DNA from: Sphingomonadales bacterium UBA6174
Lineage (GTDB): Bacteria; Pseudomonadota; Alphaproteobacteria; Sphingomonadales; Sphingomonadaceae
NCBI GenBank assembly: GCA_002422945.1
Contig: DITW01000061.1
Coordinates: forward strand, 49,719 to 75,240
Direction: 5' to 3'
DNA length: 25,522 nucleotides
Positions 1 to 7,102 of the stretch are shown piece by piece; within the stretch, counting starts at the first letter, position 1; every line of letters starts with the position of its first letter. The notes under the pieces are model-generated. The model saw nothing but the letters and a program-made list of their open reading frames with translations. It searched no databases and was not told the DNA's origin. The position numbers were made by a program, and so were the translations under genes.

Positions 1-32
1 GGCAGCGCTCTATCCAGCTGAGCTACGGGTGC
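1..32 (-). tRNA. partial tRNA (5' part), possibly tRNA-Arg
   Basis: Read on the minus strand, the first 32 bases begin GCACCCGTAGCTCAGCTGGA and continue through the D-arm (TAGCTCAGCTGGATAGAGC) into the start of the anticodon stem. This is the standard 5' acceptor-stem plus D-arm layout of a bacterial tRNA. The anticodon, variable loop and T-arm lie outside the window, so the identity cannot be read. The 5' half resembles alphaproteobacterial tRNA-Arg, but that is only a likeness. tRNA genes are common integration points for genomic islands, and the polysaccharide locus begins next to this one. Confidence 0.9.
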
Positions 33-248
33 ATGGCATGTTGCTGTGCTTCGAAAGGCGCTTAGCAAAGGCGGCGAATGGATGCTAGCGGCTTTTTGTC
101 TTTCTCATGGCGGCTCGAGAGGAAAGCCGAACGCCCGTTATCGAGATCGAAGCGGCGATGGCCGGCAAGGCACAACGTCCTTGGCGCTGCATGTGTGGTG
201 CATTGTTTGACACTTCAAGGTGTTTAAAAGATGCGTGGGTGTAAATGG

Positions 249-276
249 TTGATCGCAATGGCTGACCTCGTATACC
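249..276 (+). promoter_or_regulatory. candidate sigma-70-like promoter for the rml operon
   Basis: TTGATC (249-254) and TATACC (271-276) are separated by 16 bases, and each matches four of six positions of the sigma-70 consensus. They lie about 40 bases before the rmlA start. The rest of the gap 33-317 holds no convincing gene. A perfect TTGACA at 207-212 has no good -10 partner. Weak evidence, because such boxes also occur by chance. Confidence 0.3.
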
Positions 277-317
277 TGCATGTTCATCATACATTTCTCA
301 GGTCGGAAATATATTAA

Positions 318-1226
318 GTGCTGCTGAAATCAGGAAACAATGTATCGGCGCGGCGCGGTATCATCCTTGCTGGAGGGTCTGGTACGCGTTTGCACCCCTT
401 GACCGTGCCGGTCAGCAAGCAGTTGATGCCGGTCTATGACAAGCCGATGATCTATTATCCCCTGTCGGTGCTGATGCTGGCGGGGATTAGTGATGTGCTG
501 ATGATCACTACCCCTTATGATCAGGCAGCTTTTCGCACATTGTTGGGCGATGGTTCGCAATGGGGCATGAACATCGAATATGCGGTGCAGCCCAAGCCGG
601 AAGGGCTGGCGCAGGCCTATCATATTGGCGCGGATTTTGTCGGTGATCGTCCTTCTGCGTTGATTCTTGGCGATAATATATTCTACGGCCATGGTCTGCC
701 GCAAATGCTGCATGCGGCGGATGCGAGGACCGACGGGGCGACGGTGTTCGGCTATTATGTCAAGGACCCGCAGGCCTATGGCGTGGTGTCTTTCGATGAA
801 GACGGCCGGGCGGAAATAATTGAGGAAAAGCCGGCTGCGCCCAAGTCCAACTATGCCGTTACGGGCTTGTATTTCTATGATGGCAAGGCGGTCGAATATG
901 CCCGTCAGGTGAAGCCATCGGCGCGGGGCGAGCTGGAAATCACTGACCTCAATCGCATCTATCTTAAACGGGGCAATTTGAATGTCGAATTGATGGGGCG
1001 CGGCTTTGCGTGGCTTGATACCGGGACGCATGGCTCGTTGCTGGATGCGGGTCTTTATGTCCGCATCACCGAGGAGCGTCAGGGCTTGAAAATCTGCTGC
1101 CCCGAGGAAATCGCCTGGCGCAAGGGCTTTATCGACGATGCCCAATTGGAGAAGGTGGCTAGGCCATTGTGTAAAAGCGGCTATGGACAATATCTGCTCG
1201 ATCTCCTGCATCGGAAGGTCAAATGA
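318..1226 (+). CDS. rmlA: glucose-1-phosphate thymidylyltransferase RmlA
   Basis: RmlA couples glucose-1-phosphate to dTTP and gives dTDP-glucose, the first step of dTDP-L-rhamnose synthesis in the cytoplasm. The 302-residue protein has the nucleotidyltransferase signature GGSGTRL at residues 19-25, followed by the family-typical SKQLMPVYDKPMIYYPLS. The metal-binding Asp lies in LGDNIFYGHG (Asp119). Length fits the family (about 290) with roughly ten extra N-terminal residues. The start is GTG at 318, which directly follows an in-frame TAA and is the only ATG/GTG/TTG start available before the conserved RRGIILAGG. A weak purine-rich stretch lies about ten bases upstream. The stop overlaps the rmlC start as ATGA, so the genes are translationally coupled. 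First gene of rmlACDB. Confidence 0.96.
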   Translation: MLLKSGNNVSARRGIILAGGSGTRLHPLTVPVSKQLMPVYDKPMIYYPLSVLMLAGISDVLMITTPYDQAAFRTLLGDGSQWGMNIEYAVQPKPEGLAQAYHIGADFVGDRPSALILGDNIFYGHGLPQMLHAADARTDGATVFGYYVKDPQAYGVVSFDEDGRAEIIEEKPAAPKSNYAVTGLYFYDGKAVEYARQVKPSARGELEITDLNRIYLKRGNLNVELMGRGFAWLDTGTHGSLLDAGLYVRITEERQGLKICCPEEIAWRKGFIDDAQLEKVARPLCKSGYGQYLLDLLHRKVK

Positions 1227-1768
1227 TCGTCGAGCCGACCCGGATTCCGGACGTTAAGCTGATTACGCCCCGTGTCTTTGGCGATGAGCGCGGGTTTTTC
1301 ATGGAAACATGGAATGCAGCGGCATTTGAGGCGGCGGGGCTGGACCTCCATTTCGTGCAGGATAATCATAGCCGGTCGGCGCGCGGGGTGTTGCGCGGCC
1401 TGCATTATCAATTGCACCAGCCACAGGGGAAATTGGTGCGGGTGACGGCTGGTCGCGTGTTCGACGTCGCGGTCGATCTGCGACGCTATTCAGCGACATT
1501 CGGCCAATGGGTCGGGGTGGAGCTGTCGGCGGTCAATAAGCAGATGCTCTGGGTGCCGCCCGGCTTTGCCCATGGCTTTGTCACCCTCGAAGATGGCACG
1601 GATTTTCTGTATAAATGCACGTCATTATACGATCCGACGGATGAGCATTGCGTGTTGTGGAATGATCCGCAGATCGGGATAGACTGGCCGTTGGGCGATA
1701 TGGACCCGATCTTGTCAGCCAAAGATGCGGAGGGTCGTCTGTTGGTAGATGCGGCGGTCTATTCATGA
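1223..1768 (+). CDS. rmlC: dTDP-4-dehydrorhamnose 3,5-epimerase RmlC
   Basis: RmlC epimerises C3 and C5 of dTDP-4-keto-6-deoxyglucose, the third step of the dTDP-L-rhamnose pathway. The 181-residue cupin protein has the expected FFMETWN region, the catalytic His61 in RGVLRGLHYQ, and the catalytic Tyr130 in FLYKCTSLY. Asp168 in LSAKDAEGRLL is the likely Asp of the His-Asp dyad. Length is standard. It begins inside the rmlA stop codon (ATGA) and ends inside the rmlD start (ATGA), so it sits in the middle of a compact, translationally coupled operon. The enzyme is soluble and acts as a dimer in characterised family members. Nothing unusual is seen. Confidence 0.96.
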   Translation: MIVEPTRIPDVKLITPRVFGDERGFFMETWNAAAFEAAGLDLHFVQDNHSRSARGVLRGLHYQLHQPQGKLVRVTAGRVFDVAVDLRRYSATFGQWVGVELSAVNKQMLWVPPGFAHGFVTLEDGTDFLYKCTSLYDPTDEHCVLWNDPQIGIDWPLGDMDPILSAKDAEGRLLVDAAVYS

Positions 1769-2634
1769 AGGTGCTGTTGACGGGCGCGGGCGGGCAGCTT
1801 GGCCGTGCATTGATGCAGGCGCGCCCAACAGATGCGGACGTGATCGCGCTTGATCGGGTGGCGCTCGATATTGGTGATCGTGCGGCGGTGTTGGCGGCGG
1901 TGGCGGCGCATCGGCCTGAACTGATCGTCAATGCAGCGGCCTATACAGCGGTCGATCGGGCCGAGCAAGAACCAGAAGCGGCGGCGCAGATCAATCATCA
2001 TGCCGTCCAGTATCTGGCCGATGCGGCGATGACATATGATGCGCGGTTGGTGCATGTATCGACCGATTTCGTCTTTGATGGGATGCAGGGTCAGCTCTAT
2101 TATATCGATGATACACCCCGGCCATTGAGCGTTTATGGCGCGACAAAATGGGCGGGTGAGCAGGCGGCATTATCGGCTCCGAACAGCCTGATTGTCCGCA
2201 CTTCTTGGGTCTATGGCGTGGATGGCGCGAATTTCGTCAAGACGATGCTACGGCTGATGGCGGCGCGGGACGAAGTGCGGGTGGTCGCCGACCAGATCGG
2301 CACGCCGACACATGCGGCATCGCTGGCGCGCGCGATCTGGGCGCTGGCCGGGCAGGGGGCGGCCGGCATCGTCCATGTCACAGATGCGGGCGTGGCGTCC
2401 TGGTATGATTTCGCGCAGGCGATACAGGATGAGGCGGTGGCGATCGGCCTGCTGGATCGCGTGGTCCCGATTGTGCCGATTGCGACCGAGGATTATCCTA
2501 CCCCTGCCAAGCGCCCTGCGTTCAGCGTGCTGGATAAAAGCGCCAGTTGGGCGCTGCTTGGTGTACCAGCGGCGCATTGGCGTGCCGAGCTTGGCCTGAT
2601 GCTTCACCAATTGAAAGACATGACCCGTGGCTAA
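1765..2634 (+). CDS. rmlD: dTDP-4-dehydrorhamnose reductase RmlD
   Basis: RmlD performs the last step of the pathway, the NAD(P)H-dependent reduction of dTDP-4-keto-L-rhamnose to dTDP-L-rhamnose. The 289-residue protein is an extended short-chain dehydrogenase/reductase. The Rossmann motif GAGGQLG lies at residues 7-13. The catalytic Thr100-Asp101 sits in VHVSTDFVFDG, and the YxxxK pair is Tyr124/Lys128 in YGATKWAGE. Length is typical. The gene starts within the rmlC stop (ATGA) and overlaps the GTG start of rmlB by eight bases. The order A-C-D-B differs from the rmlBDAC order of many enteric O-antigen loci, which has no functional meaning by itself. Confidence 0.96.
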   Translation: MKVLLTGAGGQLGRALMQARPTDADVIALDRVALDIGDRAAVLAAVAAHRPELIVNAAAYTAVDRAEQEPEAAAQINHHAVQYLADAAMTYDARLVHVSTDFVFDGMQGQLYYIDDTPRPLSVYGATKWAGEQAALSAPNSLIVRTSWVYGVDGANFVKTMLRLMAARDEVRVVADQIGTPTHAASLARAIWALAGQGAAGIVHVTDAGVASWYDFAQAIQDEAVAIGLLDRVVPIVPIATEDYPTPAKRPAFSVLDKSASWALLGVPAAHWRAELGLMLHQLKDMTRG

Positions 2635-3739
2635 TCTTCTCGTCACCGGCGCTGCTGGTTTCATCGGTGCCAATTTTGTCCGCTATTGGCGTGAACAATA
2701 TCCCGCTGATGGAATCGTCGCGCTCGATGCGCTGACCTATGCAGGCAATGTCGCCAATCTCGACGGCGTGCCGCAGGTCACATTCGTGCATGGCGATATT
2801 CGCGATGAGGCGTTGGTGGCGGGCTTACTGGCGACGCATGACATCGACACGCTCGTGCATTTCGCGGCGGAAAGTCATGTCGATCGCTCCATTCAAGGAC
2901 CGGATGCATTTATCGACACCAATGTGTTGGGCACCCATGCCTTGTTGAAGGTCGCGCGCGCCTATTGGCTGGATAATGGTCCGGTTCGGCCGCATCGCTT
3001 TCACCATGTCTCCACCGATGAAGTTTATGGGGCATTGGGTAAAGAAGATCCCGCCTTCACCGAAACTACGGCCTATGCGCCCAATTCGCCCTATGCGGCG
3101 TCCAAGGCGGCATCCGACCATCTCGTTCGCGCCTATCACCATACATATGGCTTGCAGGTCACGACCTCCAATTGCTCCAACAATTATGGGCCATATCAGT
3201 TTCCGGAAAAGCTGATCCCGTTGTTCATCGTCAATGCGCTGCATGGCCGCGCCTTGCCGATTTATGGCGATGGCCAGCAGATCCGGGATTGGCTTTATGT
3301 CGAGGACCATTGCCGGGGGATTGAGCGCGTCCTGAAAAATGGCCGCGTGGGCGAGTGCTATAATATCGGCGGTGGCGAGGAGATGGCCAATCTGGTCGTG
3401 ATCGACACCTTATGCGCCGCAATTGATCGCGCCTTTGCCCATGACCCGGCTCTGGCGGTACGCTTTCCCGATGCCCCAGCGGCCAAGGGCGTGCCGACTG
3501 CATCGCTTAAAACCAACGTTGCCGACCGGCCCGGTCATGATCGGCGTTATGCGATTGACGAGACGAAGAGCCGCCATGAACTGGGCTATGCCCCGGCACA
3601 TGGCTTTGCCGATTGGTTCGCCCGGACATTGGCGTGGTATCTCGACAATGAAGATTGGTGGCGGGCGATCATGGATGGCAGCTATCGTGACTGGATCGAG
3701 GTGAATTACGAAACGCGGTCTGGGGCGGCGGCCCGATAA
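2627..3739 (+). CDS. rmlB: dTDP-glucose 4,6-dehydratase RmlB
   Basis: RmlB converts dTDP-glucose to dTDP-4-keto-6-deoxyglucose using bound NAD+, the second step of dTDP-L-rhamnose synthesis. The 370-residue protein has the Rossmann motif GAAGFIG at residues 8-14, the TDE catalytic triplet (Thr130, Asp131, Glu132) in VSTDEVYG, and Tyr156/Lys160 in PYAASKAASD. The substrate-binding signature SNNYGPYQFPEKLIPL is intact. It starts with GTG at 2627, overlapping the end of rmlD. The conserved N-terminus (ANLLVTGAAGFIG) begins immediately, which supports this start. It is the last gene of the rml operon, followed by a 154-base gap before the ABC transporter gene. Confidence 0.96.
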   Translation: MANLLVTGAAGFIGANFVRYWREQYPADGIVALDALTYAGNVANLDGVPQVTFVHGDIRDEALVAGLLATHDIDTLVHFAAESHVDRSIQGPDAFIDTNVLGTHALLKVARAYWLDNGPVRPHRFHHVSTDEVYGALGKEDPAFTETTAYAPNSPYAASKAASDHLVRAYHHTYGLQVTTSNCSNNYGPYQFPEKLIPLFIVNALHGRALPIYGDGQQIRDWLYVEDHCRGIERVLKNGRVGECYNIGGGEEMANLVVIDTLCAAIDRAFAHDPALAVRFPDAPAAKGVPTASLKTNVADRPGHDRRYAIDETKSRHELGYAPAHGFADWFARTLAWYLDNEDWWRAIMDGSYRDWIEVNYETRSGAAAR

Positions 3740-3893
3740 GGGGGCCTGTCCAGTGATGCGGGTATATATTTTGTGTCTGAAAACAGCCTGTCTTTGTGGG
3801 TGTGCGTCAATATAGTTGGTCCTGATTTTGTGGCTTTTCCTGTAGGGGCCGACCTTGTAATGGGCGCAGTACCGCTGACGGAGCATCATTGAA

Positions 3894-5681
3894 ATGTGGA
3901 CTACCATTACCCGGACGATCGCCCTCATGACCCGTGAGGAGAAACGACGCGGGGGTCTGCTTTTGGTGCTTGTTGTCCTGATGGCGATGTTCGAGACCTT
4001 CGGCATTGCGGCGTTGTTGCCCTTTTTCCAGTTGCTCAGCGATCCGAGTGCGATCGATACCAACAAGCTGGCGCGCCATATCTATCACTGGAGCGGGCTG
4101 ACCAGCCACCACAGCTTTTTGATGGTCATCGGCTTTTGCGCCTTTGGCATCATTGTCTGCGCGGCGACGATCCGGATCATAACCACCTATGCGATGAACC
4201 TGTTTGCGCAGGTCGGCGGGCATCATCTCGCCGAACGCTTGCTCGGGACCTATCTGCGCCAGCCCTATGTTTTCTTTCTGGAACATCACAGCAGCGATCT
4301 GACCAAGAAGATCATGTCGGATTCCCAGATGCTGGTCACCTTGATCCTGCAACCCGGTATGTATGTGATTGCATATTCGATCGTGTTGATCACCATGACG
4401 AGTTTGATGCTGGCGCTGGACCCGCTGCTGGCTTTGGTGGTCGGCGGCGTGATCGGCGGCATGTATGTGCTGATCTTTCAGGTGATCAAGCGGCTTTTGT
4501 CGCGCATCGGTCGCGATCTTGAAGTGGCGACCAAAGAGCGTTTCTCGTCGATCGATATCGCACTTGGCGGCATCAAGGATATCAAGCTCTTGGGTCGTGA
4601 AAATGTCTATCTCGACCAGTTCCGCCCAGCGTCCCTGCGCTGCGCCCATCATCAGGCTACCAATGCCACCTTGTCGGAAACGCCGCGCTATCTGATCGAG
4701 GCCGTGGCGATTGGCGGCGCATTGGCGCTGGCGCTGATTTTGCTCACGACCCATAGTAGCGGTTCAGGTCTCGTGCTGCCGGGGTTGAGCGTCTATGCGT
4801 TGGCCGGGTACAAGCTGATCCCCGCCGCGCAACGTGTCTATAGCGGCCTTGGCAATCTGCGCTTCGGTGAAGGGACGCTCGATTCCATTACCGCCGATTT
4901 CGGCAACCAGATTTCTGTCGCGCATGTGGAGGAAACCCCGCCGCCTGCGATGATCCCCAGCCGTGAAATCCTGCTGGACGATGTGGTGTTCGCTTATCCC
5001 AATGCGAAGAAGAATGCGCTTGATGGGGTGCGGCTGACGATCCCGGTCGGCTCTTCGGTTGGTTTGGTCGGTGGCACCGGTGCGGGCAAGACGACATTGG
5101 TGGATATCATCCTTGGCCTGTTGACGCCGACCGGCGGCCAATTGGTGGTCGATGGCCAGGCGATTGACGCAGGCAATCTGCGCGCGTGGCAGCAGGCCTT
5201 GGGCTATGTGCCGCAATCGATCTTCCTCGCCGATGCGTCTGTTGCCGAAAACATCGCCTTGGGCGTTGCCAAAAAAGACATCGACATGGCCAAGATCGAA
5301 GAATGCGCCCGCATGGCCCAGATCCATGATTTCGTGATCAACGAGATGCCGAACCAATATCAGACCACCGTCGGTGAACGCGGTGTGCGCCTGTCAGGCG
5401 GCCAGCGTCAGCGCATCGGCATCGCCCGGGCCCTGTATCACAATCCGTCTGTGCTGGTGCTGGACGAGGCGACGAGCGCGCTTGATACCATCACCGAACA
5501 GGCAGTGATGGAATCGGTGCAGGCGCTGAGCCATCAAAAGACGATCATCATGATCGCCCACCGCCTGAGCACCGTGCGCGCCTGCGATACGATCTTCATG
5601 CTCGACCATGGGCATCTGGGTGCCCATGGGACATATGAAGAGTTGTTGGCGACGAACAAAAAGTTCAAGGCGATGATGTAA
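3894..5681 (+). CDS. ABC transporter (TMD-NBD fusion), probable lipid-linked saccharide flippase, PglK/MsbA-like
   Basis: A half-size ABC exporter of 595 residues with an N-terminal transmembrane domain (helices from about residue 20 to 320) fused to a C-terminal nucleotide-binding domain. ATPase motifs are complete: Walker A GGTGAGKT (393-400), Q-loop VPQ (439-441), signature LSGGQ (500-504), Walker B VLVLDEA (520-526) and H-loop His556. The N-terminus (FETFGIAALLPFFQLL) resembles PglK-type flippases, which turn lipid-linked oligosaccharides across the inner membrane. Placement between rml genes and glycosyltransferases supports export of a surface glycan. No Wzx, Wzy or separate Wzm/Wzt pair is visible in the window, so this may be the flippase of the locus. 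The substrate is inferred; a generic lipid A or drug exporter is the alternative. A GGAG stretch lies about ten bases before the ATG. Confidence 0.88.
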   Translation: MWTTITRTIALMTREEKRRGGLLLVLVVLMAMFETFGIAALLPFFQLLSDPSAIDTNKLARHIYHWSGLTSHHSFLMVIGFCAFGIIVCAATIRIITTYAMNLFAQVGGHHLAERLLGTYLRQPYVFFLEHHSSDLTKKIMSDSQMLVTLILQPGMYVIAYSIVLITMTSLMLALDPLLALVVGGVIGGMYVLIFQVIKRLLSRIGRDLEVATKERFSSIDIALGGIKDIKLLGRENVYLDQFRPASLRCAHHQATNATLSETPRYLIEAVAIGGALALALILLTTHSSGSGLVLPGLSVYALAGYKLIPAAQRVYSGLGNLRFGEGTLDSITADFGNQISVAHVEETPPPAMIPSREILLDDVVFAYPNAKKNALDGVRLTIPVGSSVGLVGGTGAGKTTLVDIILGLLTPTGGQLVVDGQAIDAGNLRAWQQALGYVPQSIFLADASVAENIALGVAKKDIDMAKIEECARMAQIHDFVINEMPNQYQTTVGERGVRLSGGQRQRIGIARALYHNPSVLVLDEATSALDTITEQAVMESVQALSHQKTIIMIAHRLSTVRACDTIFMLDHGHLGAHGTYEELLATNKKFKAMM

Positions 5682-5719
5682 AAAATTACTGGTGAATGTT
5701 GTGCGTTATGAAATTCACC
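5682..5719 (-). terminator. possible Rho-independent terminator for the methyltransferase gene
   Basis: GGTGAAT (5691-5697) and ATTCACC (5713-5719) form a 7-base stem with a 15-base loop. On the minus strand the stem is followed by a run of six T (plus-strand A run at about 5680-5687). This is the expected layout for ending transcription of the minus-strand methyltransferase gene that stops at 5752. The stem is short, so support is moderate. Confidence 0.4.
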
Positions 5720-5751
5720 GACTGTCGCAGTACATTTATCAGATAATGGAA

Positions 5752-6723
5752 TTATTTATTTTTAAATAATCCCGATATTATTTTACCTTTCGACCATCCT
5801 AGGTCCATCTCGCTCATGCCAATGTAAATTATTTCAAGTCCAAGCGATTCTCCTAGTCCTTCTACAGATTTAACGCTATATAAATTTATGTGCTCATGAA
5901 TGTAGTGATTGATATCTGAGTTGGAATATTTGAAATTTTCAATTTCTATATCAGTTCTGTCTTGCGGGACTTCAATATATAGCAACCCGCCAGCGCGCAA
6001 ATTTTTCAATATTTCTTTTACTGTGCTGTTCGGTTCAGACACATGTTCAAGAACATGGCATACCTGTATGTAATCATATAAAAATGTATCATCTAACTTA
6101 TCAACTCTCTTATAATTTTCATTAATAAGAGGTTCGTTAGATACATCATATACACTTACATTTTTATCTACAAATTTTGTTGGGATAAATTTACCTTCTC
6201 CACCACCCCAATCAAGTATATTTTTTATATTTTTTGTATCTGAATATTTTTTAATGATAGAATCTACATTCTTTAGGCGTTCTTTAATTTCATTTTTATC
6301 TTTTCCTACAAGGTGTTGAATGGCATCATATGACGGCTCCACCTCGCACCTGTCTTTATTATATGTTTCTGATCTATAATCATGATATAAACCGCTTAGT
6401 AGGTCATATGAATAATTTTTTTCTGGACCTATAAAGTTGCAATCATTGCAAACTATAATGCTTGTTATTGGATTTGACTTATATATATTTAAAATTACTT
6501 TATTTGTTTCATTTTTAAATATATATTTTTTTAATACTTTAAGGATTTTACTTTTAATAAAATTATTTTTTTTGTTGCTGTATAATATTTTATCTTTTGT
6601 ATTTGTAGTGAATTCTATGTTAAATACGCGCTTTCCAAAGAAGGGCGTGATGACACCTTTCTTTGAGATAGCTGTATTGTCAGAGTTGCAATTCCGGCAG
6701 CGGGTAATTTTTTCTGGTGCCAT
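5752..6723 (-). CDS. class I SAM-dependent methyltransferase with N-terminal Cys pairs
   Basis: A 323-residue protein with a class I methyltransferase core. Motif I is LDWGGGEGKF (170-179), an acidic residue follows beta-2 (SVYDVSNEP), and there is a HVLEHV segment (223-228) and LRAGGLLYIEVPQ (242-254), as in Methyltransf_23 proteins. Cys9/Cys12 and Cys92/Cys95 form two CxxC pairs that may bind zinc, as in sugar C-methyltransferases. It lacks the C-terminal domain of the full-length (about 410-residue) C-methyltransferases. Composition is extremely AT-rich and Lys/Asn/Ile-rich, unlike every neighbour, and the gene is convergent to the ABC transporter gene. This indicates recent horizontal transfer. 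Function is probably methylation of a sugar in the glycan, which is inference. The start ATG at 6723 has only a weak ribosome binding site. The position of the acceptor atom (O, N or C) cannot be told. Confidence 0.82.
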   Translation of the reverse strand: MAPEKITRCRNCNSDNTAISKKGVITPFFGKRVFNIEFTTNTKDKILYSNKKNNFIKSKILKVLKKYIFKNETNKVILNIYKSNPITSIIVCNDCNFIGPEKNYSYDLLSGLYHDYRSETYNKDRCEVEPSYDAIQHLVGKDKNEIKERLKNVDSIIKKYSDTKNIKNILDWGGGEGKFIPTKFVDKNVSVYDVSNEPLINENYKRVDKLDDTFLYDYIQVCHVLEHVSEPNSTVKEILKNLRAGGLLYIEVPQDRTDIEIENFKYSNSDINHYIHEHINLYSVKSVEGLGESLGLEIIYIGMSEMDLGWSKGKIISGLFKNK

Positions 6724-7102
6724 GTGAAGGAGTTGCCCCTAGATTGAATGGACTGAATTATTAACTCATGCAGCATATTGAGACGCTATTCTATTGCCAA
6801 CTGCTTCGATGCTAAGCGGAGCAGTTTTCTGTCGGTCTCATAATAGCATGACATTCACCACGATCCTTGAATTGGATTGTTTTAGCCCTGCCTATCATGT
6901 GCGGTGGTGGGCGTGCGCCCCTACGATAGGAGGAGATTGAAATGTTAAACGCTTCGGTGGTTGATGAAAATATTTTTAGTGCTTATGCTCCTAGGTATTC
7001 AATCATTTATCCGATTTGCAATGTTGTTTTCAATTCTCATGCCAAGGTTATAATAATTTTTTAAAAATTTAATTTAACATAAATGAGAGTGGTCATTTTT
7101 AC
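6724..7102. other. AT-rich intergenic stretch between methyltransferase and glycosyltransferase genes
   Basis: A 379-base gap that separates a minus-strand and a plus-strand gene, so it must hold promoters for both, although no confident -35/-10 pair is seen. Its right half is very AT-rich. A short perfect stem GGGCG/CGCCC occurs near 6909-6920. The only coding signal is the small ORF at 6942-7064, listed separately. No insertion-sequence ends or tRNA were found. Confidence 0.5.
6942..7064 (+). CDS. candidate 40-residue small ORF with strong Shine-Dalgarno sequence
   Basis: The ORF is preceded by AGGAGG (6928-6933), one of the strongest ribosome binding sites in the window, eight bases before the ATG. 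It encodes 40 residues beginning MLNASVVDENIFSAYAPRYS and ending in a hydrophobic Ile/Phe tail, with stop TAA at 7062-7064. It ends 38 bases before the glycosyltransferase ATG, so it could be a leader peptide, a small membrane-associated protein, or the preserved 5' end of a gene destroyed by a deletion. I do not recognise the sequence. Confidence 0.35.
   Translation: MLNASVVDENIFSAYAPRYSIIYPICNVVFNSHAKVIIIF

Noticed and set aside
207..212. Perfect TTGACA as -35 box for rmlA
   Set aside because: No acceptable -10 sequence at 16-18 bases; the pair at 249-276 fits better.
330..1211. Long minus-strand open frame opposite rmlA (293 codons)
   Set aside because: It is a mirror of the GC-rich rmlA coding frame, rich in His/Arg/Gln and without any recognisable motif.
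6526..6573. T7/T8 runs in the methyltransferase gene as possible phase-variation tracts
   Set aside because: Runs of 7-8 bases are expected by chance in such an AT-rich gene, and no frameshift is present; not enough to claim contingency.
5690..7100. AT-rich region as a replication origin or phage remnant
   Set aside because: No DnaA boxes, iterons, integrase or phage genes were seen; the coding content is one methyltransferase.
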